Assembly: GCA_018894105.1 (NCBI GenBank)
Contig: CM032126.1
Coordinates: forward strand, 8,893,001-8,957,000
From: Jacaranda mimosifolia
Lineage: Eukaryota; Streptophyta; Magnoliopsida; Lamiales; Bignoniaceae
Direction of reading: 5' to 3'
Length of the DNA: 64,000 nucleotides
Part shown: positions 37,001 to 50,800 of the stretch, piece after piece
Layout of the letters: each line of letters starts with the position of its first letter
How positions within the stretch are numbered: position 1 is the stretch's first letter
Made by a program: the position numbers and the translations under genes
The notes under the pieces: model-generated
Seen by the model: the letters and a program-made list of their open reading frames with translations, nothing else
What the model was told of the DNA's origin: nothing
The model's database searches: none

Positions 37001-38784
37001 TCTTTTTGATGATTGATGACTTGAGTAAATTTATTTTGATGGTGTTACTATAGTCTTTAACTAAATGGTCTAGACAAGTCTCTGTTGTAAAAGTTCCTAG
37101 GATTACGAAATCCAGCAGTGTGTCAAAATGTATTCTCTCTATTGAAGAGAAGAGTTGATGATTGTGAGAATTGATATATCTTTTGTGTGATATGGCCAAA
37201 GTAACAGTGCAAAGTACTCTTTTCTCCCCATTTTGGTTTCTTGGCCTATCTGTTCTTGGAATTGTCTTCTACTTTCTTCAGCTTCAATTAATCGTGGTAA
37301 CTGTTCACAGCAGCCGAAAAAAAAAAAAAATACAGGGGAACTCTTATTTTGTGATCTAATTCGGCCCTCAAACCTTTACTCAACTTTGGCCTATCATTGA
37401 ACTGAAGGAAATTCTCTTGCTTCCTTAACTTTGCCAACAGACTCGAGAAAAGATATCTGTCTGTTGTAGGGGTGTATATGTTATATTTTTCTCCCAAATT
37501 GAAGTGTGGTTGAAATGATTCATGTAATCTCTGCACTCAGTATAAATGTTTATATATATATATATATATGTATGTTTATTTTACTTTGGGTTTTACCTTC
37601 TTTTTTTTGTGTGTGTGGTGTGGGGGGTTGGCTTGACTAAGAAATTTTTTTACATGATTTGCTAACAGAAATATCTTGGTGATGTAACCATGGTCCATGA
37701 GTAGCCCTTTAGTCTGCCTAATAAGTGTGTGTCTAACTGGACCATTGATTGACTTAAAGCCTTTTTCTTTTTCTTTTTCTTTTTTTAATTGATTTAAAGC
37801 CTTGAAGTACAATAACTCAAAACTTGTGTCATGAGAATCAGATAAAAGAATATATGGTACCTTTTCTGATAGTCTGTAAATTCTCATTAATATAACACAA
37901 GTGTCATTTGACAGAATTTTATTGGCACCTCTAAATTGTATCAACCTGATGTTGCTACCATTGTTCATTCACCAACCAACTCCAACCCACATCTCACATC
38001 CCATGGGCAACATCATTATTGCTTTTCCCAAATTTCGCTCTATTTGTTGTTTCATGAAAAAGATAAGATATTATCCTTGGTATCCTGTAGTGACATACAA
38101 AGTTTATAACTCACTATTAGCGTGATGGAAATCAACTATGATGGGCAGACTTGACAGAAAATGGAGCCATGCAGTGTCACCAATATGTCGGACATTTTCA
38201 GACACTGCTTCAGGCATTACCATAATTTTATTTTTTAAACAAAATGACCCAAGAAAGAAACCCAGTGGAACTGTCTGATACATTTAGGACGTGCTTGAAG
38301 AAGAAACTGACAAGAAAGATAAATCCATATATATTTGTTTCCCATTTTTAAATGCTTAATCTTCAAAATTGCCACTGCCAAGTACTTGAAGATGCTGCTT
38401 TCCTCAGTGGTGATTCTTAACCATGGTGGCCTTATGAGTTATGGCTATTCACCACCACCAGCCCTCCGAGTTTGTCCAAGTGAGACTGTATTGAATGTAT
38501 GATGGCTGGTGGGTGGCAGATGATGCAAGGTCAGCCACTTTAATGGCCAGTGGGTCATGTAAGACATGAAGTACTCTATTTGAGAGTAAGAATGTAAGGC
38601 ATTGTCTATTTCTCTATTACCAGATAACTCTAGACCTTTCTTTTCAATGGGCCAAAGTTATACTGGCCTCTCCAATTGTCCACAGACCCAATCTGATGTA
38701 AATGGTTAATTTGGAATCTCTGAAGAGTTTGGTCAAATATTTCTTAAGCATGAGCATAATACAAAAGTTCAAAAGTGAAAGCTT

Positions 38785-38818
<34 letters not shown>

Positions 38819-41800
38819 CGGGGTGGGAAGGTGGGGTTACAGAAGCTTCTATTTATGTGAGTACTATGTGTGTGTCTAAACACACATAGAGACAATTATT
38901 TTTCTAACTGCATCCCATGTCAGTATGTCACCTTGTCCAGTGTTGGTCCTTTCCAGTGTTGAATTTTATCCATGTCACCTTGTCCAGTGTTGTAGGGAAT
39001 GAATCAGAAGCTAGTGCATGTATGAGCTACTATGATTGCATAAATAAGGTAACTTTGCATGTTTATTTTGAAGTTTGGACTTTCTAAAAGGCCAGGTTGT
39101 AACAATTCCAGTGCTGAAAAACCATGTCCTTTATGGTTGACTCTTTGGAGGTTATCTAGTTGGAGAATCACAGATTTGATGAATTCTTGTGCCAATATAC
39201 TGTGGTTTACATGCCCATTTACTTAATGATTCTACTTATTTAGTTTTTTATTTTGAGCAGGTAGGTGTGAAGAACAAGACAACTGAAGTGCAATCAAAGT
39301 TAACCAATGTCATTCTAGTGGATGCAAACAGAAACCAGGTACTTATAATTCTGAAATTCAAGACTTATCTCTTAACAAATGATTCTGTATCTGCATATGA
39401 GTTATGCTGATGCTATTTGAAGTTGTCGTGCTGTACTAAAGTGTCTCTATTAGTGGAGAGAGTATTGTTCCTGCATCTGTATGTAGTAGTCACAACCAAA
39501 GTGAAAAATGCAACTTTTTATTTTTTATTTTGCTTTCTTTCCTTCCTTTCCTTTTTCTTTCTTTCCCTCCAAATTCTCTTTTCTGCCTTGCTCCATCACT
39601 CTATGATTAGCACCAATAGGTAGAAGCGACTCATCTTTGTACATGAATAGACTTAGATAGTTAGATACACAACAAGAAATGATGGATGAGAAGAGGGAGA
39701 AAAAACATGAGAAAAGGAAAGACAAAAGGAGAAAACAAAAGAAAGAGCGAACAGAAAGTAAGGAGAAAAGAGACAAGAGATAGGATTCCTTCATGCACAA
39801 ACTAGTAAAGAGGTGGAGTAGAAAAAATATCTCTAAATTAACTCAATTATCTTTCAAAAAAGCATATTTAAAGCATAGAAAAAAAAAATTAAAATATTAA
39901 ATTAATAGTATTGAAGAAATATGTTTTGTAATTCTTAAAAGTAAGAAGCTTTAAGATTTTTAAATACATTCACCTCTTTTCTGGAATATACACTATCCAG
40001 TGTATGGAAAAAAATATTGGAAGCCTAATTTTATGTGTATTCATGTATATCTTAGTTTATGTGAACACTTAAATCTAAGAATGTGTTGCTAGATTGGAGA
40101 AGAAATCATAGTGTAAGATTTTTTTTATTGATTAAGTATTATTGATATTCAGGGTATAGCTTACAGCCATTCTCTTTGGAAATTAGACAAATTCTAGGGC
40201 TTTGAATTTTAGATATGTAATTATTTTTCAATAAAAGTCTGCAATTTTTTTGTTACAAACATATTTGAATTCTTAACTTGAAAGAGTAAGATCTTGAAGA
40301 CATATATCCCATGTATTTATGTATGGTGGAATTAAAAAATTAAAAATTTCACCTAGTGAGGACTAAATTGAAATTGAATCCCAAACAATAGATAATTCTG
40401 ATTTTGTTATGTTCAAAATTCAAGGGTAAATCAACTATTTGTGGCCGGAATTCATAGACGAATAATGATATAAAAGAACATGTGGATGGATTTGATCCAA
40501 ACTCAAGGATGGAAATGGATTTTACCCATTAATCCAATGGTTAAAGTAGCTAACAATAATATCTTATGATTGGCTCATTATAAAAATTCAAATGATAACA
40601 AAAACACGCCCTCGTAAGTTTGTCATACTACCAAGGCCATCCTTGTCCATAAAAAAGTTAGAAAAAGGTCAAAAAAGTTGTATCAGGGCAATTTAGGAAA
40701 ATCAATTAATATTTTGGAAGGCTTCATCATTTTCATCTAAAACCCTAATAGAAGGGGGAGTAGGGTAAGCGGCGTAAACTTGGAGAGGTGTTTTGGTAAT
40801 TTCATGAGGAAGGTTATAGGTAGTAATTATGCTATTTCCCATGGGAGTTGCTTGTGATTAACCCTTTAAAACATAAAACTTTCAATAATATTCAAAATTT
40901 TAGAAAATCTAAAAAGTCTTGAATATCAGTGGAAATTTTAAGGATATTGTAAAATTTTAGTGAAAATCCTATAAGATCAAACTGAAAGTTGGATTTAAAT
41001 TCTGATAGCTGAGAATCAAAATTGTTTCAAATCTCGACATTTCTACCAATATTTAACAGTGATCATAACAGATGCTCATTGGGTTTTTGCCACTTTGATC
41101 AATTTTCCTGGATGAACAGAATATGGCATCTGTTGAAAGTTCCTCTGTGGTAAGATGGATTGGCAGGGTTCTTGGAGTCTGGAGATGGTTCTATCTTGAT
41201 CATAGCCAAAATGGTTTTCACTAGAGGCATGATTTCTTCAACCTAGATGAAGATTTTTCACGCAATGATTCTGATCTTTATTTTGTTCAGACCTCCAGCC
41301 TCTCCTTTTGGCTTTGGTACATTAGCATAAAATAGAGACTATCAAGGACACTTTTAAATAATTTTTCATTTTTTTTTTAAGTTTATGACTAAAGGAAAAA
41401 GAATTGACCTACTAGTTATAAGTTATGCTGCTTCTAGTAGTAAATCTCTTCAAGTCTCTATTCTCTAAGATGTCCTTTTCCCCCATCATTGTATAATTCT
41501 TTTTTCTTTCTCCTTCTCTTTCTTTCTTTATTTCTTTCTTTCCCCTTCTTTTTGAGTGGGGGTGAATTCATATAATTCTTACTTCACGATACCTACTTGG
41601 ACTTGACCAGCTTTGTCATATTGTGGTCAACAGGTGAAATCACTGACAATACCGCAGCTACCTCAACACAGAGAATTGTACTGCCGTCTTAGTCCTTATC
41701 ATGCAAAGCTAGTGGGAGAAAGTTACTTGGGGAAGAAGAGGCCAGTTTATGAATGTACTCATGTGCAGGTTGGTAGCATGACTGACTGTTACTTTCTTTT

Positions 41801-44800
41801 TCTGTAAAAGTTGACTTGAATAGTTCTCGCTTTTAACAAACATGCAGACAAAGGAAATTCAGAATGATGTATCATCTCTCATTATAAAGTCAGACAACAT
41901 TTAGATTAAGGATTTACTGACACTATAAGTCGATAAGTGTTCAAAGACATAAGATAATTTCCAATAAAATGATTTATTTTGTGGATAAGTTGAAGACGAG
42001 TATACAAGTATCTTTTTATCTTTTGGCAGTTGGGGGGGTGGGGGTTCGGTGTATTGGTGCCTGAGTTGGGTTAAAGGGAGAGAATGAAGTTTAAATAGAG
42101 AGGATTCAACAATGGACTCAAAGGTGACCTATCTCCGCATGTACATTTATTGCCGTAAAATGGTGCAGTTGGCTTTAAAAAAAGTGAGTGCGAGATATTC
42201 TCTGATTAAATAACTGAAATAATTTACTATGGGCGCTTATTATGCACTTAGGCTGTTAGCAGGACGAAGGCCTTGGATGCTTTAAGCACTACTGTCTCAA
42301 TGGATTCATAAAGTGCCTTTCAGTTCTTTTTCAATTAAGATCTCTAGTTAGTTGCTTTTGGTTTTTATTTGAGGTTAACTTGTCCTACTGCCATCGTTGA
42401 CATATAATCAGTGACTAGCTGTTGGATGACTCTAGCAAAAAAATCATACTTAGATGAACTCCACTTCATTAATGAGGACAAAAATGAACTTTCTGTTAGA
42501 AGTTGCATTAGTTTGGTAGCACCACCACGAAACTCAACAAGCATTTATGTCCCTTTTTAAAGCCACTAGAAATTTTATATGCACAGAAAAACATCCACAG
42601 AGGAAACTCTCTACCTCATAATCCCATTTTTACTTGAAATCTAAGTTCCGTTGCATTCTAATGAATTCTCTGATGATTGTAAATTTTGTAGAGGGAAAAA
42701 TTATTCTCTAATTTTTACTACTTAAAGAATTACAGTTGAATAGGATGAGAATAAAATCTCAACCTTCCTAGAAAAAAGGAACTAACCTATGGAGAAAGAA
42801 ATGTATTTTCTTCATATATAATACTATTGTACAAGCACATGATTTTATAGGAGCTACAAAGATCTAAAAAAGGAAAAGATATACAACTAATTCTCTTTAC
42901 ATAGCTGATTAATTGCAAAAAATTAGACATAATTTACAGCTAATCAATCCCTAAAGATCTACCATAATCACCCACAGCTCACTCTTCTTTCCACACTCAC
43001 CCTCAAGGTGGTTTGAATATGTTTTCCGTTGCCAGCTTGCCAATCAGCTTCTCAAATTATTTTTTAAGTAATCCTTTTGTAAGAACATCTGCAACCTATT
43101 CACCGGTGGGTAAATAGGTCATGCAAAATTTGTCCACTCCCTATCTTTTCTTTGATGAAGTGCTTGTCTACCTCGACATGCTTGGTTCTGTCATGGAGAA
43201 CAGGATTATGGGCAATTAAAATTGCAGCCTTATTATTGCAGTACGCTTTTATGGGAGAATTACTTCCAACCTTAATTCATCTAAAATCCTTTCAACCCAC
43301 AACACTTCACAAATTCCATGCGCAACTGATCTAAATTCAGCTTCTACACTGCTTCCTGCCACTACATTTTGTTTTTTGCTTCGCCAAGTGACAAAATTTC
43401 CTCCAACGAAAGTGCAATATCCCGATGTTGACCTTCTATCAATCATGCTTCTTGCTCAATCCGCATCAATGTACACTTCAATTTGTAGGTGACCATGCCT
43501 TTCAAATAGTAAGCCCTTCCTTTGTGAACTTTTTAAGTATCTTAGAATTCTGTAAATAGCTTCAAAGTGTTCTAAGCCTGGGGAGTGCATAAATTGGCTT
43601 TCCATGCTCACTGCAAAAGCTATGTCAGGGCGAGTATGCGATAAATAAATTAGCCTCCCAACGAACCTTTGGAAATATTCTTTTTTCTTAACTTTTTCTG
43701 GTTTAGTATGTTGCAACTTCACATTAGGATCAATAGGTGTTTTTGCAGCCCTGCATCAGAGTAGAACTATCTCTTTAAGAAGATCCAACACATACGTCCT
43801 TTGAGACACAAAGATACCTCTTTTAGATCTACCGAACTCCATTCCTAAGAATTATTTTAAGGTTCCTAAATCCTTGATCTCAAAATCCTCTACAAGAACC
43901 TTCTTAAGTCTTTTGAGCTCATCAAGATCATCACCAGTTATTATAATATCATAAACACAAACAATAAGAATAGCAATTTTTTTCTCTTCAGAATGCTTAC
44001 AGAACTTGGTATGATCTGATTGGCTTTGTGTGTATCCATGGCTTTTACAGCTTTTCCAAAATGCTCACACCATGCTCTAGGAGATTGTTTAAGTCCATAC
44101 AAAGACTTCTTCAATCTGCACAATTTCCCTTCACCAAAACTCTTCTCAAAACTTGGTGGTAGATTCATAAAGACCTCCACTTCTGACTCTGCATTCAAAA
44201 ATGCATTTTTTATATCTAATTGGTGTAAAGGCCAATCAAATTTAATTGCTAAGGAGAGCATGAGATAGATTGAATTAATTTTTGCAACTGGGACAAAAGT
44301 CTCGTGGTAATCAATTTCTTTTCTCTCTGCAAATCCTTTAGCCACTAACCGTGCCTTATACCTTTCTATGCTACCATCAACTTTACATTTAACTATAAAC
44401 ACCCATTTACATCCTACCACTTTTTTGTCCTTTGGTAGATCAACTGTCTCCCAGGTGTTATTCTTTTGTAAAGCATTCAGCTCTTCTAAAACTGTTGTTT
44501 TCCAACTATAACTATCTAAAGCTTCCTAAATAGTTCTTGGAATAAATAGGTTAGAGATATTTGAAGTAAAAGCTTTATAAGTAGTAGAAAGACAATGGTA
44601 ACACACATATTTAGCAATAGGATGTTTGGTACAAGTTTGGACTCCTTTCCTAAGTGCTATAGGAACATCAAGATCAGCAATAGTAGGATTCAAAGTAGGG
44701 GTGTCAGAATTACTTGAAGTGGTGGATGAACCATCGCCCCTCTTTGTGAATCTTCTATGTTTGACATAGGAGGATTAATACTTTCCTTTTGCTGATTATT

Positions 44801-47800
44801 AGTTTCTTGACTAGCATAGGGAGGTAAAAAAATGTTAGGAAGAGGAATAAAAGTTTTCCAAAACTGATCCCCATTTCTTATCTCCCCCTGAAGACATTTT
44901 TTTCTGAAATATGGTTGGTTTTCAACAAGGGAAACATCCATACTTATAAAAAACTTTTTTGTTTCATATTATAACACTTATACCCCTTTTTATTTGGTGC
45001 ATATCCAATAAATACACGGTAGTGCACCCAAAAACTTTTAAGGTTAAATCAGAAAAAAGTTTGCATTCAAGAAAATACCTTTTAGAACACTCTAAAGGGG
45101 TTGTATATTTTAACACACGAGTAGGCATCCTATTTATTAAATAGCATGCTGTTAAAATTGCATCCCCCAATAAGTATTTCTGTATATTTATTGAAAACAT
45201 AATAGCACGAGCAACTTCAAGTAAGTGCTTATTTTTTCTTTTTGCAATCCCATTTTGTTGAGGAGTGTCACTACAAGTAGATTGGTGTTGAATCCCCTTC
45301 TCCTTTAAAAAACTCCCTAACTACTAATTAAAATATTCTCTTCCATTATCAAAACGAAGAATCTTTATTTTGGTCTGAAATTGAGTTTCAATCATATGAA
45401 AAAATTCTTAAAATTCTTTCAACTTCAGCTTTATCATTCATCAAGTATATCCAACATAGACGAGTATGGTCATCTATAAAAGTTACAAACCATTTTTTTC
45501 CTGAGTATGTGGTAAATCTTGAAGGTCCCCACACATCACTATGGATTAAATTGAATGATTTTGAAGCACAATATAGTTTTGGATTATAAGTAGAACGATG
45601 GCTTCTGGATAACAAGCAGCTTTCAAATTTAAAAGAAGAATATCCACCCCTTTAAATAATCCTAGAAACAAGTATTTCAAATATGAAAAACTAGGATGTC
45701 CTAATCGATGATGCCAAATTATAATTTTTTCACGAAGAGAAAGAGAACTCATACTATTACCATAGCCTTGAGTTGTTTAGTTTCGAGAAAGTTGTCATCA
45801 AAGTAGTAAAGGCCATCCACTATCCAATCATCATCCCCTTGCTCAAGTCCTGGAATTCACAACAAGAACTAGAGAAAACAACACAACAATTAGAATGTTT
45901 AGATAGTTGACTCATTGATAATAGGTTACATGCAAGATTAGGAACATATAGAACATTTTAAAGTTACGTTTTCTGAGATTTTTACAAATCCTTTCCCTGC
46001 AATGAGTGAGAAATTTCCATCTGCAATTATGACCATTTTATTATTAGAACAAGGTGAGTATAAAAGGAAAAGATGGGAACGATTTGTCACGTGGTCTAAA
46101 GCAACTGAATCAATAATCCAAGGTGTTGAAATAGAATGGGACGAAAAAATACTATCCTCTGTACCTGTTTGAGCCAGAGAACTACTAGGAGTACCAGATA
46201 GAGAATTGGTCTTAAGCAGCTTTAAAAGTTAATCTATTTGCTCTTTACTGAAAAGCACTAAATCAACTTCGTTTGCATGAGCAATTTTGTCTCCAATCTT
46301 GTTACTCTTCCAGGCAGGAAGTTTACCATGAATCTTCCAACAAGTCACTCGTGTATGACGAGGTTTATTACATACATCACACCGTACCCATGGCTTGTCC
46401 TCTACGCTGCTTGTTCGCAGTTTCACGTGTATAGGTTGTTCGACTAACATTTGCATATGCTGTAACTAGAGCAAAATTTGCAATTGATGCCCCAAACTCC
46501 TTACCAATCATAACATTCCTGCGGCTTTCCTCCCTTCGTACTTCTGCAAATACTTCCCCGAGTGAAGGTAGAGGACTACGACCAATCAGGCGAGAGGCGA
46601 GGTGAGGCGACACCATGTCGCCTCTTTCTCCCCAGGCCAGGCGAGCACCATAAGGCGAGATGAGGCAACCGCCTTTGTCACTTTGGTCGCCTTGGACGCC
46701 TCAGTCGCCTTTAGTTCAATTTAAAAAATAATAATAATAAATGAGCCTCCTATTAGAGACCTTGGCTTTTTGTAATAAATAACCCACAATTAAGAAGCAC
46801 CCAAACATTTTCCTACAACCAAAGCATTCTCTCCAACACCTTGATTCTAACAACCTCAACTTCAAGTTTTCTTCTCTCTTCTCTTCTATCTTCTCTCTTC
46901 CATTTATTCTCTCTTCCTTTTTTTCTCTATTCTCTTTTCGTTTCTTATTATTTTTTTTTTTTAATGTTCTTTTCTCATATAGACAACACTTTTGATTTTT
47001 TTGAATCTTTCTTTTTTAGTTTGTTTAATATATTAATACTTCAACTAAATCTTAATATATATTTAACTAATTTGCTATTTTAATACTAAAAATGTTTAAT
47101 ATATTAATATGCTAATCTATAAATACTTAATATATTTAACTTAATTTAATTTGCTGTACTATATATATATTAACTTTTTTCCTAATTGTTGCCTCATTCG
47201 CCTTTTGGTCGCCCGCCCCTCGCCTCGTCTCTCGCCTTAAAAAAGTACCTCTCGCTTGTCCCTCGCCTCACGCCTTTAATAACTATGCCTTCCCCTCACT
47301 TCATCGGATTCTGTATTCAGCCCTGCAAGAAACTTATAAATATGATCATTCTATACAGTTTTCTTGTGATGGTTGTAATAGTCCATAAACTTCCATTCAT
47401 AATCATTAAAGACATCCAAATCCTACCATAACCTTTTCAGGGTATTGAAATATTTGGTGACGTTGTCTCCCTTTTGTTTAATTTGCTTAATTTCCTGGAG
47501 TTTCAAATTCAATTCATACACTTGGGATTGATTACCAAGGTATTAATACATCTTATTTATGTTATCCCAAAGTTCCTTGGTAGTTTAATAACACATATAA
47601 TTTACAGCAATATCTTCATCCATGGAATTGACAAGCCATAACCATGGAATTTTTTGCATTCCAAGTGGCAAATTCACATCTGGTGCCTTCACGTCACCAG
47701 TCAAATACCCAATCTTTCTTCTCCCACGTATATGTATTTTGATTGATTGAGACCAGCACAGGAAATTGTCTCCATTGAGGCGTATGGTGGTTATTTGGAC

Positions 47801-50800
47801 ATAACGGGATTCAAAATTATGGTGGTGCAATTTTCAGTCACTCTAGAGAAAGGAGGTATGTCACAGTTACCTTCTGACATTATGAGAGATTAGGTCTTTC
47901 CTTGGAATAAGTCCAAGAATATGCAGAGAAAAAAAAGGGTGCAATGAAGTGTCAGGAAAGAAGTTCCTGCTCTGATACCATGTCAAATAATAGACCCTGA
48001 GCATAACTCACCCCAAAAGCTAACTCAAGATGTGAGAATTACCCAGGGTCATATGTAGAGACAACAATTTACTTATTTCACTAATTTTGGACACTAACAC
48101 ACCCCATGCACGCCTAGGAATGAGCATTTGGAGCGTGGAATTATATTAAATAGGTGCCCAACAATATTGGATAGCCCAACATCAGGACTAAATGGCTCTG
48201 ATACCATATGGAAAAAGAAATGTATTTTCTTCATATATAAAACTGTTGTACAAATACATGAATTTATAGGAGCTGCAAAGAACTAAAAAAGGAAAAGATA
48301 TACAGCTAATTTTCCTATTTCACATAGTTGACTAATCCCAAAAAATCATACATAATTTACAGCTAATCAATCCCTAAAGATCTGCCATAATCACCCACAG
48401 ATCACTCTTCTTTCCACAAACAATAATCAATAGTACTTAATATCTTGAATAATCTAACTAGTCAAGAAGCCAGTTAAAATAGAAAATGCTAACCACGGAA
48501 TCTTAACTTATCAATATTCTACCTCAAATTGGTGCACAGATATCTATCAGACCTAACTTGTTAACTAGAGAAACTCAAAATTTTGACATGAGAGTCCTTT
48601 AGATAGAATTTTTATACTTTTTTGAGTTGGAAAAATAGTTTACAGATGACACCTTCTTCGATCTTAAAGTGTCTAACTACTTGTGGTTTTCCTGTCGTGT
48701 TGAATAGGTTTGTGTGCAATGCTGATTGCAGCCTTATTATAATACAGCTCCCCTAAGCTCCTCCAGAACTTTCTTAGCTGTAGTACCTCACGTATACCTA
48801 GCATCATGATTGATAGTCAGCCTCAACACCATTTCTAGCTACTACAATTTGTTTTTTGCTCTTCGAGGTGACTAAATTTTGCCCTACGAAGGTGCAAGAG
48901 GTAGATCTTCTAGCATGATAGATCTTTCCCGCTCTGCATGTCACTTTCCCTTTGCTCATTTTCTATAAGCTTTATCGAAGAGCGTAAATGCTGATTGAAA
49001 GCTCCTTGTAGAAATAGGATGTGGGAAGAAGGTATATTGGGGCAGGTGAAGCTAAAGCAGAGCACAGCAGGTGGAGTATCTGGCCTCAGGAGTGACTGGA
49101 TTGCCTGCAGTGGTATCCCGTGGGCCAATCCACTGGTGAAGTCTGGGTTTGAAGCCGCTGCCCCTCACCTAAAGTCTGTCTGCTCCTTGGAGTACCTTAA
49201 GATAACTTAGCATTTGATAAATGGCTTCAAGATGTTCATTGGATGGAGAATGCTTGCACTGGTTAACCATGCTCACCCCAAAAGCAATATTAGGTCCTGC
49301 ATGAACAAACAGATCAACTTACTAACTAATCTCCAACGTCTGTTTTTATCAACTGGAACCCTTAGGTGTATAGGTGTATCAGGTGGTGTATAACCACTCA
49401 TCCCTATTCCTTCCAATAGATCAAGATATATTTGCATTGTGAGATGATAATACTTTTCTTGGATCAAACAACATCCATACCGAGAAAGTATTATGATGGT
49501 CCCAGATTTTTAATCTTGAATTCAAAAGCCTAGTATTATGTTAATTTACTTATGTCACCCAAGTCATCTCCTGTGAGGAGGATATCTACCACGTGACAAT
49601 TAAGACAACAATCTTCTGTTCAGTGGAAATCTTTATGAATAATATATGGTTTCCTTGTCCTTAAATATAGCCTTGGCATTTTACGAACAATGCCAATATT
49701 TCAAACCTGGCTATAGAGGATTGTGCGAGCCTATAAAAAAGATTTTCTTAATTGACAAACCTCGGGCCAAACTTCTCAATGAAACCTGGTGGAGCATCAA
49801 GATATGCTTTCTCAGCTAAATCTCCATCAAAGAAAGTATTTTTTCATCAACTTGCCAATCAAAATTCACAATGATGAATAAGAGTAATCTCACATTATTC
49901 AGTTTTGTCACTGGTAAAAAGGTTTATGAATTATCAATACTGTCAGTCTGACTGAACCGTTTTGCCAACAAACAAACCTTGTGTCTCAGAGCCAGCTGTT
50001 GCTTTTCCTTGGGGCGAAATCTACTGCTTCCCATGTTCATTTTTTTAAGAGCTCTCATCTCCTCATATACCGCTTGTTTCCACTCAGGAGTAGCTTCCTG
50101 TCGATGTTTTGGAATAGCTACACTAGTTGGGAGATAAATGCATGGAAGGAGGATGACACATTTTCTTAGGAGACAAAATTGGGCAATAGGTGTTTATTGC
50201 AAGATCTAATACCCTGTTGAGAGCAATAGGAAAATGTTTTAAGTTGTCAAATGGTTTGAATGGTTGGATTTGGAATTACCTAGTTTTCATCCAACTTGTG
50301 ATGTCATTCTTGCATGGACTCTTTGCAATGCTGCAAGTTGGAACTTTTTGTTCCCCATCCATGAGTTTTTCTTGAGAAAACAAGTCATTTTACTGATTCT
50401 TGCACATCTTTGTTTTTTGCTTGACTATGACAGTATAGTGGCATTAAAGAAGTCTATCCATTATTTTTCAGCATCCGATCTATTTGTTGATCTGTGTTTT
50501 CATTCAAAATTGTACCTACATCATCTAGTTTGCGTCTTCATTTTTTCAGGTATAAGCCCATATTTCACATTAAAATGGAGATGGATTTTTAATCAGAAAT
50601 AACTTGGGAAACAGATTTTTAAGATACTGAAAATTCGGATGGCCTAAACTAAAACGCCATATCATTATTTCATTTTCACTAATGACCTAAATAGAATTGA
50701 AACAAATCTTCTAAGCTTGCCTTCTCAGTTCATATAATCTTCAAAGAAGTAGAGTCCTTCGACTTGTGTAGCACAAAAATCATCTTCCCCAGAGATTAAA

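Larger units (their letters stand above)
42790..48416 (-). mobile_element. Inner Ty1-copia retrotransposon, nested in the outer LTR
   Basis: The two LTRs, about 42,790-42,993 and 48,209-48,416, are alike over their length. Both start TGGA(A/G)AAAGAAATGTATTT and end CTCTTCTTTCCA. The primer-binding site GGCTCTGATACCA (48,194-48,206, minus-strand TGGTATCAGAGCC) lies next to the right LTR, so the right LTR is the 5' one and the element reads leftward. The polyprotein is on the minus strand. CTAAC (42,782-42,786) and CAAAC (48,417-48,421) flank it, a probable target duplication with one mismatch. The insertion split the outer element's LTR, so this element is the younger. Confidence 0.87.

Noticed and set aside
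39417..39800. Frames on both strands rich in Lys/Glu or Phe/Ser near 39.5-39.8 kb
   Set aside because: They are translations of pyrimidine/purine tracts in intron 14 of the DENN gene and are not exons.
43152..44268. Plus-strand frames opposite the copia pol
   Set aside because: They are antisense shadows of the RT and RNase H frames on the minus strand.
46841..47083. Open frame of 80 codons rich in Ser, Phe and Leu
   Set aside because: It is a CT/T-rich simple stretch inside the GGCGA-ended insertion; no homology and no initiation context.
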